7,957 nucleotides of DNA from Acidaminococcales bacterium (GCA_031275255.1 JAISPA010000004.1:1-7957); one strand, 5' to 3'; shown: positions 1 to 7,629, numbered from the stretch's first letter. A program made the numbers and translations. Notes: generated from the sequence alone by a model not told the origin.

Positions 1-749
1 CGCTGATTTTCGCCAATCAGGCCAAAAATGATTACCTGATTTTGAACCATGACGATGAGCAATTGCGCCTTTTCGCCCCAAAAGCCAAATCCCGGGTGTG
101 CTTTTTCAGCGGGCGGGACATCCTGCCCGAAGGCTGTTTTGTTCGGGACGGTTGCATAGTCATTAACTGGCGCGGCCGGGAAAGCAAGATATGCCGGGTG
201 GACGAGATGAAAATATTCGGCCGGCATAACGTGGAAAACGCTCTGGCCGCCTGTGCCGCCGCGCGTTTCGCGAACGTGGGCGTCGCGGCCATGAGGCGGG
301 TGTTGCGTGATTTTGAGGGGGTGGAGCATCGGATTGAATATACGGCTGCTGTTAAAGGTGTAAAATATTACAATGATTCCAAGGCGACCAATCCAGAGTC
401 GGCGATCAAAGCGCTGGAATCTTTTGCTGACGGTCAGGTGATCCTTCTGGCGGGCGGCTATGACAAAATGACTGATTTAACCGAATTTATGCGGTTAGTA
501 AAACAAAAAACATCCTCGCTCATCCTGCTGGGCAAGGCCAAAGAACGTTTTCACGAGGCCGCCCTGCGAGCGGGGGTCAAAAACATAGTTATCGCCGAGT
601 CCTTTGAGGAAGCCGTGCAAAAAGCATACGAACGGGCCAAAGAGGAGCAGGTGGTTTTATTATCGCCTGCCTGCGCCTCTTATGACATGTTCAACAATTT
701 CGAGGAACGCGGTTGCTATTTCAAGGAACTGGTAAGAAAATTACAATAA
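1..749 (+). CDS. murD: UDP-N-acetylmuramoyl-L-alanine--D-glutamate ligase (MurD), 5' end missing
   Basis: MurD adds D-glutamate to UDP-MurNAc-L-Ala using ATP in the cytoplasm. The frame is open from base 3 to the TAA at 747-749, giving 248 visible codons, so the gene enters from the left and the TTG at 42 is not its start. The first codons read LIFANQAKNDYLILNHDD, which matches the end of the central ATPase domain. Further on are GRHNVENALAA (hinge to the C-terminal domain), EHRIEY, then YNDSKATNPESAIKAL, the Mur ligase C-terminal motif that contacts the D-Glu substrate. Next come LLAGGYDK, LLGKAKERF and LLSPACASYDMFNNFEERG, whose Ser and last Phe correspond to the D-Glu-binding Ser415 and Phe422 of E. 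coli MurD. The P-loop is outside the window. murG follows after 13 bases, so the two are probably cotranscribed; ftsW, commonly found between them, is absent. Identity is secure. Confidence 0.97.
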   Translation, partial: LIFANQAKNDYLILNHDDEQLRLFAPKAKSRVCFFSGRDILPEGCFVRDGCIVINWRGRESKICRVDEMKIFGRHNVENALAACAAARFANVGVAAMRRVLRDFEGVEHRIEYTAAVKGVKYYNDSKATNPESAIKALESFADGQVILLAGGYDKMTDLTEFMRLVKQKTSSLILLGKAKERFHEAALRAGVKNIVIAESFEEAVQKAYERAKEEQVVLLSPACASYDMFNNFEERGCYFKELVRKLQ

Positions 750-762
750 CTCCGGAGGCAAT

Positions 763-1869
763 ATGCGCATTATAATTTCAGGCGGCGGGACAGGCGGGCA
801 TATTTATCCGGCGCTGGCGATTGCCGAACAGCTAAGAGAAAGCGCTTCCCAGGCCAGGATATTTTTTGTCGGCAGCAAAGACGGTTTGGAAAACTCCATT
901 CTGGCAAATTACGACTATGAATTTCTTTCGATTGAAGTCAGCGGATTCAGCCGCAAACTCTCCAGGGAAACCGTGCATTCGGTGCGCAAGGCTCTGACCG
1001 GGCTCAAGCAGGCGTGGCGGATAATAAAGAAAATAAAACCCGCGATTGTCATCGGTACCGGCGGCTACGTCTGCGGACCGGTGGTTCTGGCGGCCTGGCT
1101 TTCTGGCGTAAAGACCTGTATTCAGGAACAGAACGCCGTTCCGGGCGTAACCAACAGAATACTCTCTAACTTCGCCAATAAAATATTTCTCGGCAATCCG
1201 GCCGCCGGCAAATACTTTCAGCGAAAAAAGGGCGTTTCCGTTACCGGCAACCCGATTCGCGCCGACATCATGGCTGCGGACAGCTACAGCGCCCGGAAAA
1301 AGCTTGGTCTAAGCCAGGGGAAAACCACTATACTCGTATCAGGCGGCAGCCGCGGCGCGATGAGCATTAACAACGCCATGCTGAACGTACACGAAAGGCT
1401 TTGCCGCTGCCCGGACGTGCAGGTATTGCACATCACCGGGGAAAGCGGCTATGAAAGCGTTGTCGACGAACTGTCGCAAAGCGCGCGGGAAGCCAAAAAC
1501 ATAAAAATTATCCCTTACATGGACGAAATGCCTCTGGCGCTGGCGGCGGCCGATTTGGCGGTATTCAGGGCCGGCGCGCTCGGCATGTCGGAACTGGCCG
1601 CCCGCGGTATACCGTCCATCCTGGTACCCTATCCCTACGCGACCGATAACCATCAGGAATGTAACGCCCGGTTTTTTGAACGGGAAAACGCGGCTATCCT
1701 GGTGCGCGACCGTGAACTTACCGGCGACAGCCTCTACAGCCTCATCAATATTCTGCTGAAAGACAAAACACGCCTTTCCGGCATGGCGGACGCCGTAAAA
1801 AGATTGGGCAGGCCGGACGCGGCGAAAAAAATTGCCGACGATATACTGACCATGATCGCGGCCGGTTGA
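763..1869 (+). CDS. murG: UDP-GlcNAc:lipid I N-acetylglucosaminyltransferase (MurG)
   Basis: MurG transfers GlcNAc from UDP-GlcNAc to lipid I, making lipid II on the inner face of the membrane. The protein has 368 residues, the normal family length. The N-terminal Rossmann domain opens with ISGGGTGGHIYPALAIAE (residues 5-22), whose glycine loop and His bind the acceptor diphosphate. IGTGGYVCGP (97-106) and QEQNAVPGVTNR (121-132) follow. The C-terminal donor domain starts near VTGNPIR (160-166) and contains VSGGSRGAMSIN (192-203). The UDP-GlcNAc site is FRAGALGMSELAARGIPSIL (268-287), with Glu277 as the likely ribose contact, and PYPYATDNHQECNA (289-302). The ATG start is set by the glycine loop lying right behind it and by CCGGAGG at 752-758. 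There are no frameshifts or missing motifs. Confidence 0.98.
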   Translation: MRIIISGGGTGGHIYPALAIAEQLRESASQARIFFVGSKDGLENSILANYDYEFLSIEVSGFSRKLSRETVHSVRKALTGLKQAWRIIKKIKPAIVIGTGGYVCGPVVLAAWLSGVKTCIQEQNAVPGVTNRILSNFANKIFLGNPAAGKYFQRKKGVSVTGNPIRADIMAADSYSARKKLGLSQGKTTILVSGGSRGAMSINNAMLNVHERLCRCPDVQVLHITGESGYESVVDELSQSAREAKNIKIIPYMDEMPLALAAADLAVFRAGALGMSELAARGIPSILVPYPYATDNHQECNARFFERENAAILVRDRELTGDSLYSLINILLKDKTRLSGMADAVKRLGRPDAAKKIADDILTMIAAG

Positions 1870-1963
1870 ACAGTGCTTCATGGAGTGGGATATTCGGCTG
1901 TTAGCCAAGTTCGGTAATAAATACGGCGGACGGCGCAAAAAATACGCGAAATAAGGTATATTT

Positions 1964-3367
1964 ATGTTCGACAAAATAAAAAAATGGCATTTTATCGGTA
2001 TCGGCGGGGTAGGCATGAGTGCCGTCGCCTGTGTGCTTAACAAAACCGGCCTGGAAGTTTCCGGCTCCGACGCGGTTGAAAGTGCGCTGAGCAGGAAACT
2101 GGCGGCGGACGGCGTCAGAATATACATCGGACACGCCTCCGGGCAGATCGGCGATTGCGGCGCGGTAGTCTTATCCAGCGCTATAAAACAGACAAATCCC
2201 GAGGCGCTTGAAGCGAAAGAACGCGGCATACCCATATTTCACCGGTCGGACGTCTTAGCCGCCCTGCTCAACAGCCGCCGCGGCGTAACCGTGGCCGGCG
2301 CCCACGGCAAAACCACAACCACCGCCCTGCTCTCTCACGCGGCGATACAGGCCGGGCTTGACCCGACCGTTTTAATCGGCGGCGAAGTAGCTTCGCTTGG
2401 AGGCAATGCCCGCTGCGGCAAAGGACAATACCTGATCGCAGAAGCGGACGAAAGCGACGGTTCCTTTTTGAAATTTTTCCCGTACCTTTCGATTGTTACC
2501 AATATTGAGAACGATCACATGGACTATTACCGGAACATGGACAGGATGAACGCGGCTTTCACGCAATTTATCGCCCAGACGGCGCCGGAAGGCGCGGCTG
2601 TGCTTTGCTTTGACGACGCGCGGCTGCGGCTTATCGCCAAAGAGACCGGCCGCCGCGTGATTTCTTACGGCATAGCGGAAGAAGCCGATTATCAGGCGTG
2701 CAACATCTCTTACGGCGCAGACGGCACAACCTACGACCTTTATTTTCAAGGAAAATTTTTATGTGAATTGAAACTAATCATCCCGGGACGGCACAATGTT
2801 CTCAATTCCCTGGCGGTGGTTGCCGCCGCGCGGTTTATGGGCCTTGACGCCGAGCGGATAGCGCCGCCGCTGGCCTCTTTTCGCGGCGTAAAAAGAAGAT
2901 TTGAATTAAAAGGCAAAATTGACGGCATAACGGTTGTCGATGATTACGCACATCACCCGAGCGAGATAAAAAACACTCTGGCGGCGGCGGCGCAGAAGAA
3001 CCCCTCCCGCTTGATCGGCGTTTTTCAGCCGCACCGCTATACGCGCACAAAGCTGCTCAAAGAAGAATTCGGACAAGCCTTCGCGCTGTGCGACCGGCTT
3101 GTCCTGACTGACATATACGCCGCCGGGGAAGAACCGATTCAGCAAATAAACGGCCGTACATTGCTTTATGAAATACAAAAAACCCGCCGTAACGGCGTCG
3201 TATATCAGCCGGATATAGAAGCCGCGGCCGGCTACCTGGAAAACGTCGTTCAACCTGGCGATTTGATTATTACTCTGGGGGCGGGCGACATATACAAGGC
3301 AGGCGAACTCCTGCTCTCGCGCCTTAAAAAGCGGACGCTGGAATCTGTCCGCAGCGCGGCGGATTAA
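1964..3367 (+). CDS. murC: UDP-N-acetylmuramate--L-alanine ligase (MurC)
   Basis: MurC joins L-alanine to UDP-MurNAc with ATP, the first amino-acid addition to the peptidoglycan stem. The 467-residue protein has the three Mur ligase domains. The UDP-substrate-binding Rossmann domain shows FIGIGGVGMSA (10-20) and SGSDAVES (33-40). The ATPase domain has the P-loop AGAHGKTTTT (111-120), EADESDGSF (160-168) and TNIENDHMDYY (179-189). The C-terminal amino-acid domain has PGRHNVLNSLA (274-284), VVDDYAHHPSEI (324-335), FQPHRYTRTK (354-363) and LGAGDIYKAGE (438-448). The start puts the glycine loop ten residues in, as usual. A weak AAGG (1953-1956) precedes the ATG, so translation initiation may be modest. 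A 94-base gap separates it from murG, and no murB follows, unlike many Firmicute clusters. Confidence 0.98.
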   Translation: MFDKIKKWHFIGIGGVGMSAVACVLNKTGLEVSGSDAVESALSRKLAADGVRIYIGHASGQIGDCGAVVLSSAIKQTNPEALEAKERGIPIFHRSDVLAALLNSRRGVTVAGAHGKTTTTALLSHAAIQAGLDPTVLIGGEVASLGGNARCGKGQYLIAEADESDGSFLKFFPYLSIVTNIENDHMDYYRNMDRMNAAFTQFIAQTAPEGAAVLCFDDARLRLIAKETGRRVISYGIAEEADYQACNISYGADGTTYDLYFQGKFLCELKLIIPGRHNVLNSLAVVAAARFMGLDAERIAPPLASFRGVKRRFELKGKIDGITVVDDYAHHPSEIKNTLAAAAQKNPSRLIGVFQPHRYTRTKLLKEEFGQAFALCDRLVLTDIYAAGEEPIQQINGRTLLYEIQKTRRNGVVYQPDIEAAAGYLENVVQPGDLIITLGAGDIYKAGELLLSRLKKRTLESVRSAAD

Positions 3368-3386
3368 GGCAGGGAGAAATAATGGC

Positions 3387-4142
3387 GTGTCAACCTATGA
3401 ACGAATACGAAAAAGGCGGAAGGAAAAAAGAACAAATATATTGAAAAAGGCCGCTCTTTTTATTGTTATTGTTTTGTTTTTATCCGGCCTTTATTTTTTG
3501 CTGCGGCAACCCTGGTTTTCTTTCGGCGCCGTCTACATTACCGGTGCGGAGAAAACGCGCCGGGAGGAAATTCTATTTCTGACCGGACTGAAAGAACCGG
3601 TAAATTTATTCATAGTTGATTGCGAAGTTATCCATAAATCGCTGATGAGCGACCTTAGGATAAAAAATGCCCGCGTCGGCTATGAATTGCCCAATATCCT
3701 GCATATCGATATAGAAGAAAAAAAACCGGCGTTTTACGTCGCGAGTTCTTACGGGTACGCCGCGATAGACGAGCTGGGATTAGTCATCGGCGCCGCCGGG
3801 AACATCAAGGACGGCGCGGCCCCGGTACTTTCCGGCGTAAGCATTGGCAACGGATTTGTGGGTGATCAGATAACCGAGGGAAAGATCGCGAAGATACTTG
3901 ATTTTTTGAACACGCTGGATCAAAACGCCAAAAACAACATAGCGGAAATAAATATTTCCGACGCCGGCAAAGTAAAAATATTCGATTTACCGGGCCGCTG
4001 GTATATTATGGGCGAAATCGGGGAACTTGGGCAAAAAGCCAAATCCTTTTCCGCTATGATAAAGGAGTTTGCAAAAAAAAATCCTGCCGTTGAATTTGCG
4101 GACTTGTCATATAGCAAACCATATATTAAGATAAAAGGATAG
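3387..4142 (+). CDS. ftsQ: Cell division protein FtsQ/DivIB (POTRA-domain septum protein)
   Basis: This is a bitopic membrane protein of the FtsQ/DivIB family, which bridges FtsB/DivIC and FtsL to the septal wall-synthesis complex. The 251 residues begin with a highly basic cytoplasmic stretch (about 1-21, YERIRKRRKEKR). One transmembrane helix follows at about 22-39 (AALFIVIVLFLSGLYFLL). An extracytoplasmic POTRA domain at about 44-113 starts FSFGAVYITGAEKTRREEI and ends PNILHIDIEEKKP, a hallmark of the family. The FtsQ/DivIB beta domain runs to about 215 with YAAIDELGLVIG (124-135). The start codon is GTG at 3387, with AGGGAGA at 3371-3377 as its ribosome binding site. A closer ATG at 3382 is in a different frame. 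The position after murC and before DUF881 and sbp matches divIB-ylxW-sbp of Bacillus. The family is secure; DivIB rather than FtsQ is only a naming choice. Confidence 0.93.
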   Translation: MSTYERIRKRRKEKRTNILKKAALFIVIVLFLSGLYFLLRQPWFSFGAVYITGAEKTRREEILFLTGLKEPVNLFIVDCEVIHKSLMSDLRIKNARVGYELPNILHIDIEEKKPAFYVASSYGYAAIDELGLVIGAAGNIKDGAAPVLSGVSIGNGFVGDQITEGKIAKILDFLNTLDQNAKNNIAEINISDAGKVKIFDLPGRWYIMGEIGELGQKAKSFSAMIKEFAKKNPAVEFADLSYSKPYIKIKG

Positions 4143-4179
4143 GAGTTTGCTAAAAATTAAATGGAAGGATGGTACAGCG

Positions 4180-4878
4180 ATGTTCGCCAGCAAGCGCTCA
4201 AAGCTTGTTGTTATCCTCATATCGTGTATTCTCGGATTTATGATTGCCACGCAGTTAAAATCGGTGGCCAACATAAAAGCTGCCGCGCTGCCCTATCAAA
4301 GGGTGGAAGACCTGACAGAGCAGCTTAAACGCATGGAAAAAGAACGCACCGACATACTGCTGGAACTGGAAAAACTCCGCATGAAAACCAGCGACGAAGT
4401 ATACGCCAAAGAACTGCGGCGGCTGAATATGTACGCCGGCATGCTGCCAATGCGCGGCCCGGGGGTATCGGTAACTATTGACGACAGCAAAGTGCAGTCC
4501 AAACCCGGAGACAATCCCAACCTTTATCTTATCCACGACGACGACCTGCTGAAAGTGATTAACGAACTCAAGGCGGCCGGCGCGGAGGCATTGTCCATCA
4601 ACGGGCAGAGAATAATAGCAACGTCGGAAATACGTTGCGCCGGTCCTACTGTATCAGTGAACAATGTCAGGTCGGCGCCGCCTTACGTTATAAAGGCGAT
4701 CGGGGACCCGCAGACGATGGACGCTTCTTTGAAAATGCGCGGCGGCGTGGCGGAAACCCTTAAATTCTGGGGAATACAGGTACAGGCGGCCATTGAAAAA
4801 GATATTGTCATTCCGGGCTATAACGGTGCTTTTACCTTTGATTACGCAAAACCGGCGGAAGAAGGAAAAGAGAAATGA
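4180..4878 (+). CDS. ylxW: DUF881 membrane-anchored coiled-coil protein (YlxW-like)
   Basis: This belongs to the DUF881 family (B. subtilis YlxW), conserved next to divIB and sbp; its biochemical role is not established and a link to division is inferred from position. Starting at ATG 4180 it has 232 residues: a short basic head (MFASKRSK), one transmembrane helix at about 9-26 (LVVILISCILGFMIATQL), and a charged heptad-like coiled coil at about 42-80 rich in Glu, Lys and Leu. The DUF881 domain follows with GPGVSVTIDDSK (93-104), NLYLIHDDDLLKVINELKAAGAEALSINGQR (about 114-144), GPTVSVNN and PPYVIKAIGDP. An upstream in-frame TTG at 4147 would add 11 residues. I prefer ATG 4180 because GGAAGG lies at 4163-4168 and the shorter form gives the usual basic-head-then-helix layout. 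Its last codon overlaps the sbp start. Confidence 0.88.
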   Translation: MFASKRSKLVVILISCILGFMIATQLKSVANIKAAALPYQRVEDLTEQLKRMEKERTDILLELEKLRMKTSDEVYAKELRRLNMYAGMLPMRGPGVSVTIDDSKVQSKPGDNPNLYLIHDDDLLKVINELKAAGAEALSINGQRIIATSEIRCAGPTVSVNNVRSAPPYVIKAIGDPQTMDASLKMRGGVAETLKFWGIQVQAAIEKDIVIPGYNGAFTFDYAKPAEEGKEK

Positions 4879-5204
4879 TATTTCCCTTGCTTGGGCTCTT
4901 GGCCGGTTTGGCGCTGGGGTGGATACTGCCCGTCAACGTGCCGGTGGAATACTCCAAATACATGTCGGTCGCGCTGATGGCTGGCCTGGATTCCGTATTC
5001 GGCGGTATGCGCTCGGCTTTTGAGAAAAAATACGACAACACGGTTTTTATAACAGGGTTTTTCACCAACAGCCTGCTGGCGGTCGGCATAAGCTACATAG
5101 GCGAAAAATTATCTATTGATTTGTACTTTGTGGCCGTTCTCGCCTTTGGATTGAGGATATTTCAAAACCTTGCCCTGTGCCGCCGGTACCTGTTGAAAAA
5201 ATGA
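4875..5204 (+). CDS. sbp: Small basic protein Sbp (DUF1290 membrane protein)
   Basis: This is a 109-residue, very hydrophobic protein of the DUF1290/Sbp family, found beside divIB and ftsZ in Firmicutes; its molecular function is unknown. Apparent membrane segments are at about 2-20 (IFPLLGLLAGLALGWILPV), 57-75 and 82-100, with a possible re-entrant or amphipathic stretch at 28-46. Family-like motifs are PVEYSKYMSVALMAGLDSVFGG (about 23-44) and the basic tail CRRYLLKK. The start codon overlaps the upstream TGA as ATGA (4875-4878), with AAGGA at 4862-4866, so its translation is probably coupled to the DUF881 gene. In Bacillus the next gene is ftsA; here a promoter-bearing spacer leads straight to ftsZ. 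Confidence 0.93.
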   Translation: MIFPLLGLLAGLALGWILPVNVPVEYSKYMSVALMAGLDSVFGGMRSAFEKKYDNTVFITGFFTNSLLAVGISYIGEKLSIDLYFVAVLAFGLRIFQNLALCRRYLLKK

Positions 5205-5231
5205 AAGTGTGGTTTGGACAGGAAAAACACA

Positions 5232-5281
5232 ACAAGATATTGTGTTTACATCAATAGTAATATACTATATATGTATCTTGT
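5232..5281. repeat. Inverted repeats spanning the ftsZ promoter
   Basis: A perfect 8-base inverted repeat, ACAAGATA at 5232-5239 and TATCTTGT at 5274-5281, brackets the proposed ftsZ promoter. A second dyad, ATAGTA-ATA-TACTAT at 5254-5268, lies between the -35 and -10 hexamers. The two are not concentric (centres near 5256 and 5261). Their placement would suit a repressor or activator site, but the sequence is AT-rich and no known operator is recognised. Confidence 0.4.
5245..5273 (+). promoter_or_regulatory. Likely sigma-A promoter for ftsZ
   Basis: TTTACA at 5245-5250 and TATATG at 5268-5273 are separated by 17 bases. This is the most AT-rich stretch of the first 6 kb and lies about 40 bases before the ftsZ start. 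TATACT at 5261-5266 is an alternative -10, but it has no well-placed -35. The promoter would let ftsZ be expressed apart from the mur-ftsQ-sbp genes. It is inferred from sequence alone. Confidence 0.5.
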
Positions 5282-5314
5282 ATTTGTTCATTGACACGTA
5301 AGGAGGGTATGCTG

Positions 5315-6397
<1,083 letters not shown>

Positions 6398-6502
6398 ATA
6401 GCGTTTGCCGCCGCGCGCGTTAGATTACCTGTCGGCGAAAAAGGCGTTTTCGCTGAATTACCGTCCTGGTTGCGTTACAGGCCAACAACGCGCGGGGTTT
6501 AA
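6398..6502 (+). other. In-frame open extension after the ftsZ stop, with a second FtsZ tail-like motif
   Basis: After the ftsZ TAA (6395-6397) the same frame remains open for 34 codons to a second TAA at 6500-6502. It begins IAFAAARVRLPVGEK and includes FAELPSWLRYRPTTRGV. ELPSWLRYRP fits the FtsZ C-terminal tail pattern (acidic residue, Leu/Ile-Pro, small residue, aromatic, Leu-Arg, basic) better than the FELPTWVSK of the annotated protein. It could be a relic of a longer FtsZ cut by a stop mutation, a rare read-through extension, a sequencing error, or chance. TAA is not an efficient read-through stop. This is an inference from motif likeness, not a defined gene. Confidence 0.4.
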
Positions 6503-6798
6503 AAAGTAAAAGAATGATGTTTTGGTACAAAACGGCCAACGATATTTACAGGGCAGCTTAGTGCAAGTGGATAAAACTATTGCGGGCAATTTAACTTGCA
6601 ATTTTCAAACCCTATATTTCTGTCAAGTCCCAGATTGAGGCGCGCCGCGGCCTGGTTTTTCTGTCCGGGACTTTTCCGGATACGGACGCGTGCAAGATCG
6701 TCATAATTACGCTTGCGGGCGCAGACACGGCGGACAAAACCATGCCCTGACCTCAAAACCTCTACCATGCCGGACTTGGCGCAGTAATAAAATTATAG
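6503..6798. other. Intergenic stretch with no supported gene
   Basis: I found no coding region here with both a start and a recognisable product. It holds a 7-base inverted repeat TGCAAGT (6562-6568) and ACTTGCA (6594-6600) with a 25-base loop, followed by a short ATTTTC; this is too loose to call a terminator. Other items are a GCAAG/CTTGC pair near 6692-6715 and the octamer ACCATGCC twice (6739-6746, 6764-6771). One + frame stays open from about 6628 to 6850 but lacks a start codon and any familiar motif. Confidence 0.5.
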
Positions 6799-6827
6799 TT
6801 ACTAAAACAAGCCGCATCCTGTATAAT
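6799..6827 (+). promoter_or_regulatory. Likely promoter of the ompH/skp-like gene
   Basis: A perfect -10 box TATAAT is at 6822-6827. At 17 bases upstream the -35 position reads TTACTA (6799-6804), matching only three consensus positions. The surrounding sequence is AT-rich, unlike the GC-rich DNA before it. Transcription would start near 6834, leaving a leader of about 35 bases before the gene. Confidence 0.5.
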
Positions 6828-6869
6828 AAAGTAAGATACATATTACGCTGAAAAACAGGAGGCTCAAAA

Positions 6870-7328
6870 ATGACCAGCAAAGTAAAAAAATTCCGCCCGC
6901 GCGTTTTCGCCGCCCTCATTCTTTCGGGCGTCATCGCCCTCTGGCTGACGGGAGCGGTTTGGGCCGCGCCCAAAGCGTTGCCGGTGAAGGTCGCCGTCAT
7001 TGACCTGAACATACTCTTTCAGAAGCATCCCGGGACGCAGGAGGCGGTGGCGAGCCTCATTGCCGAGCGTGAGCGCCTTAAAGCCGAATACGATGAAAAG
7101 AGCAAAAACCTTTCCCAGGAGGATAAGCGCAAACTGTCCGGCGACATCAACGCGCGGGCGGCGGCTAAGGAGGCGGAACTCTTAGGCCCTGTCTGGCGGG
7201 ATTTGGACAAGGCCATTGATCTTGTGATGGAAGAAGGGGGATATACCCTTATCGTCAAAAAAGATACGGTAATACGCGGCGGTACGGATATAACGGAGGA
7301 AGCGGCGAAAAAACTCGGCCAAAGCTAA
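6870..7328 (+). CDS. Skp/OmpH-like periplasmic protein
   Basis: This looks like a member of the OmpH/Skp family, periplasmic chaperones that hold unfolded outer-membrane proteins. The 152-residue product has a signal peptide: basic head MTSKVKKFRPR, hydrophobic core AALILSGVIALWLTGAV, and likely cleavage after VWA (residue 32). The mature protein opens VKVAVIDLNILFQKHPGTQEA (39-59), the usual Skp start. A charged helical arm follows at about 61-105 (ERERLKAEYDEKSKN, EDKRKLSGDINARAAAKEAEL). It ends in the family signature YTLIVKKDTVIRGGTDITEEAAKKL (125-149), the returning strand after the coiled arms. It is on the short side for the family. AGGAGG at 6857-6862 fixes the ATG start. The gene implies an outer membrane, supporting a Negativicutes origin. 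Its role in this organism is inferred. Confidence 0.88.
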   Translation: MTSKVKKFRPRVFAALILSGVIALWLTGAVWAAPKALPVKVAVIDLNILFQKHPGTQEAVASLIAERERLKAEYDEKSKNLSQEDKRKLSGDINARAAAKEAELLGPVWRDLDKAIDLVMEEGGYTLIVKKDTVIRGGTDITEEAAKKLGQS

Positions 7329-7342
7329 ACGCGTCTTGGCCG
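7316..7342. repeat. Hairpin overlapping the end of the ompH/skp-like gene
   Basis: CGGCCAA (7316-7322) and TTGGCCG (7336-7342) form a perfect 7-base inverted repeat with a 13-base loop containing the stop codon. No T-run follows, so it is not a standard intrinsic terminator. It might stabilise the transcript end or be chance. Confidence 0.4.
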
Positions 7343-7575
7343 GACTAAGCGTCTGCTATTTCCCGGGTCGTATATTTTGGGCCAATATTACTGCGAGGGT
7401 TTTACGGGTTGGCGAAGCGGACCAAAAACCACAGAGAGAAAAAACCCCGCGTCCCGGCGCTTACTGGTGGCTGTGGCTTACGCTGCGAGGGCAAAAGGAG
7501 CGTACCTCAAAATCCTTGCCCCGCGCCGGACTTTTGAGCCGCCGGGGGGCGGGAATGTTGTTTGGAAAATTCAGC
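7343..7575. other. GC-rich structured intergenic stretch without a credible gene
   Basis: Two overlapping + frames stay open here (7336-7593 and 7377-7613) but have no ribosome binding site or recognisable domain, and their composition looks random. The stretch is rich in inverted repeats: CCGGCGC (7454-7460) with GCGCCGG (7523-7529) encloses GGGCAA..GGA (7489-7499) with TCCTTGCCC (7513-7521). A CCGCC-GGGG-GGCGG hairpin is at 7539-7552. CTGCGAGGG occurs at 7391-7399 and 7483-7491, and a related CTGCGAG sequence occurs at the window end. It may be a dispersed repeat element or a structured RNA. Confidence 0.35.
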
Positions 7576-7604
7576 TTGAATTATTGCGTGTAATGGTTTA
7601 TAAT
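7576..7604 (+). promoter_or_regulatory. Promoter of the T-box leader
   Basis: TTGAAT (7576-7581) and a perfect TATAAT (7599-7604) are 17 bases apart, the optimal sigma-A spacing. An AT-rich tract follows. Transcription from about 7611 would produce the whole T-box leader, so position and quality support each other. Confidence 0.7.
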
Positions 7605-7629
7605 TATTTTTAACTTAATTGTTTAAAAT

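Noticed and set aside
42..44. TTG at 42 as the murD start
   Set aside because: The frame is open to the left edge and encodes conserved MurD sequence before this codon, so the gene is truncated by the window.
1339..2235. Minus-strand open frame of 298 codons over murG and murC
   Set aside because: It lies opposite two clear genes, spans their junction and has no recognisable domain or ribosome binding site.
5291..5314. TTG at 5291 as the ftsZ start, or TTGACA at 5291-5296 as a -35 box
   Set aside because: The strong AAGGAGG at 5300-5306 would lie inside the gene and is ideally spaced for ATG 5315. A -35 here has no -10 before the coding region.
6435..6460. GCGAAAA-TTTTCGC hairpin as the ftsZ terminator
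   Set aside because: The stem is short and AT-rich in its upper part, and no T-run follows.
6577..6768. Minus-strand 63-codon frame in the ftsZ-skp gap
   Set aside because: It has no ribosome binding site and no familiar motif, and nothing around it supports a minus-strand gene.
7336..7613. Two overlapping 78-85 codon + frames after the skp-like gene
   Set aside because: They have no ribosome binding site or domain, and they run through inverted repeats and the T-box promoter. They look like chance open frames in GC-rich DNA.
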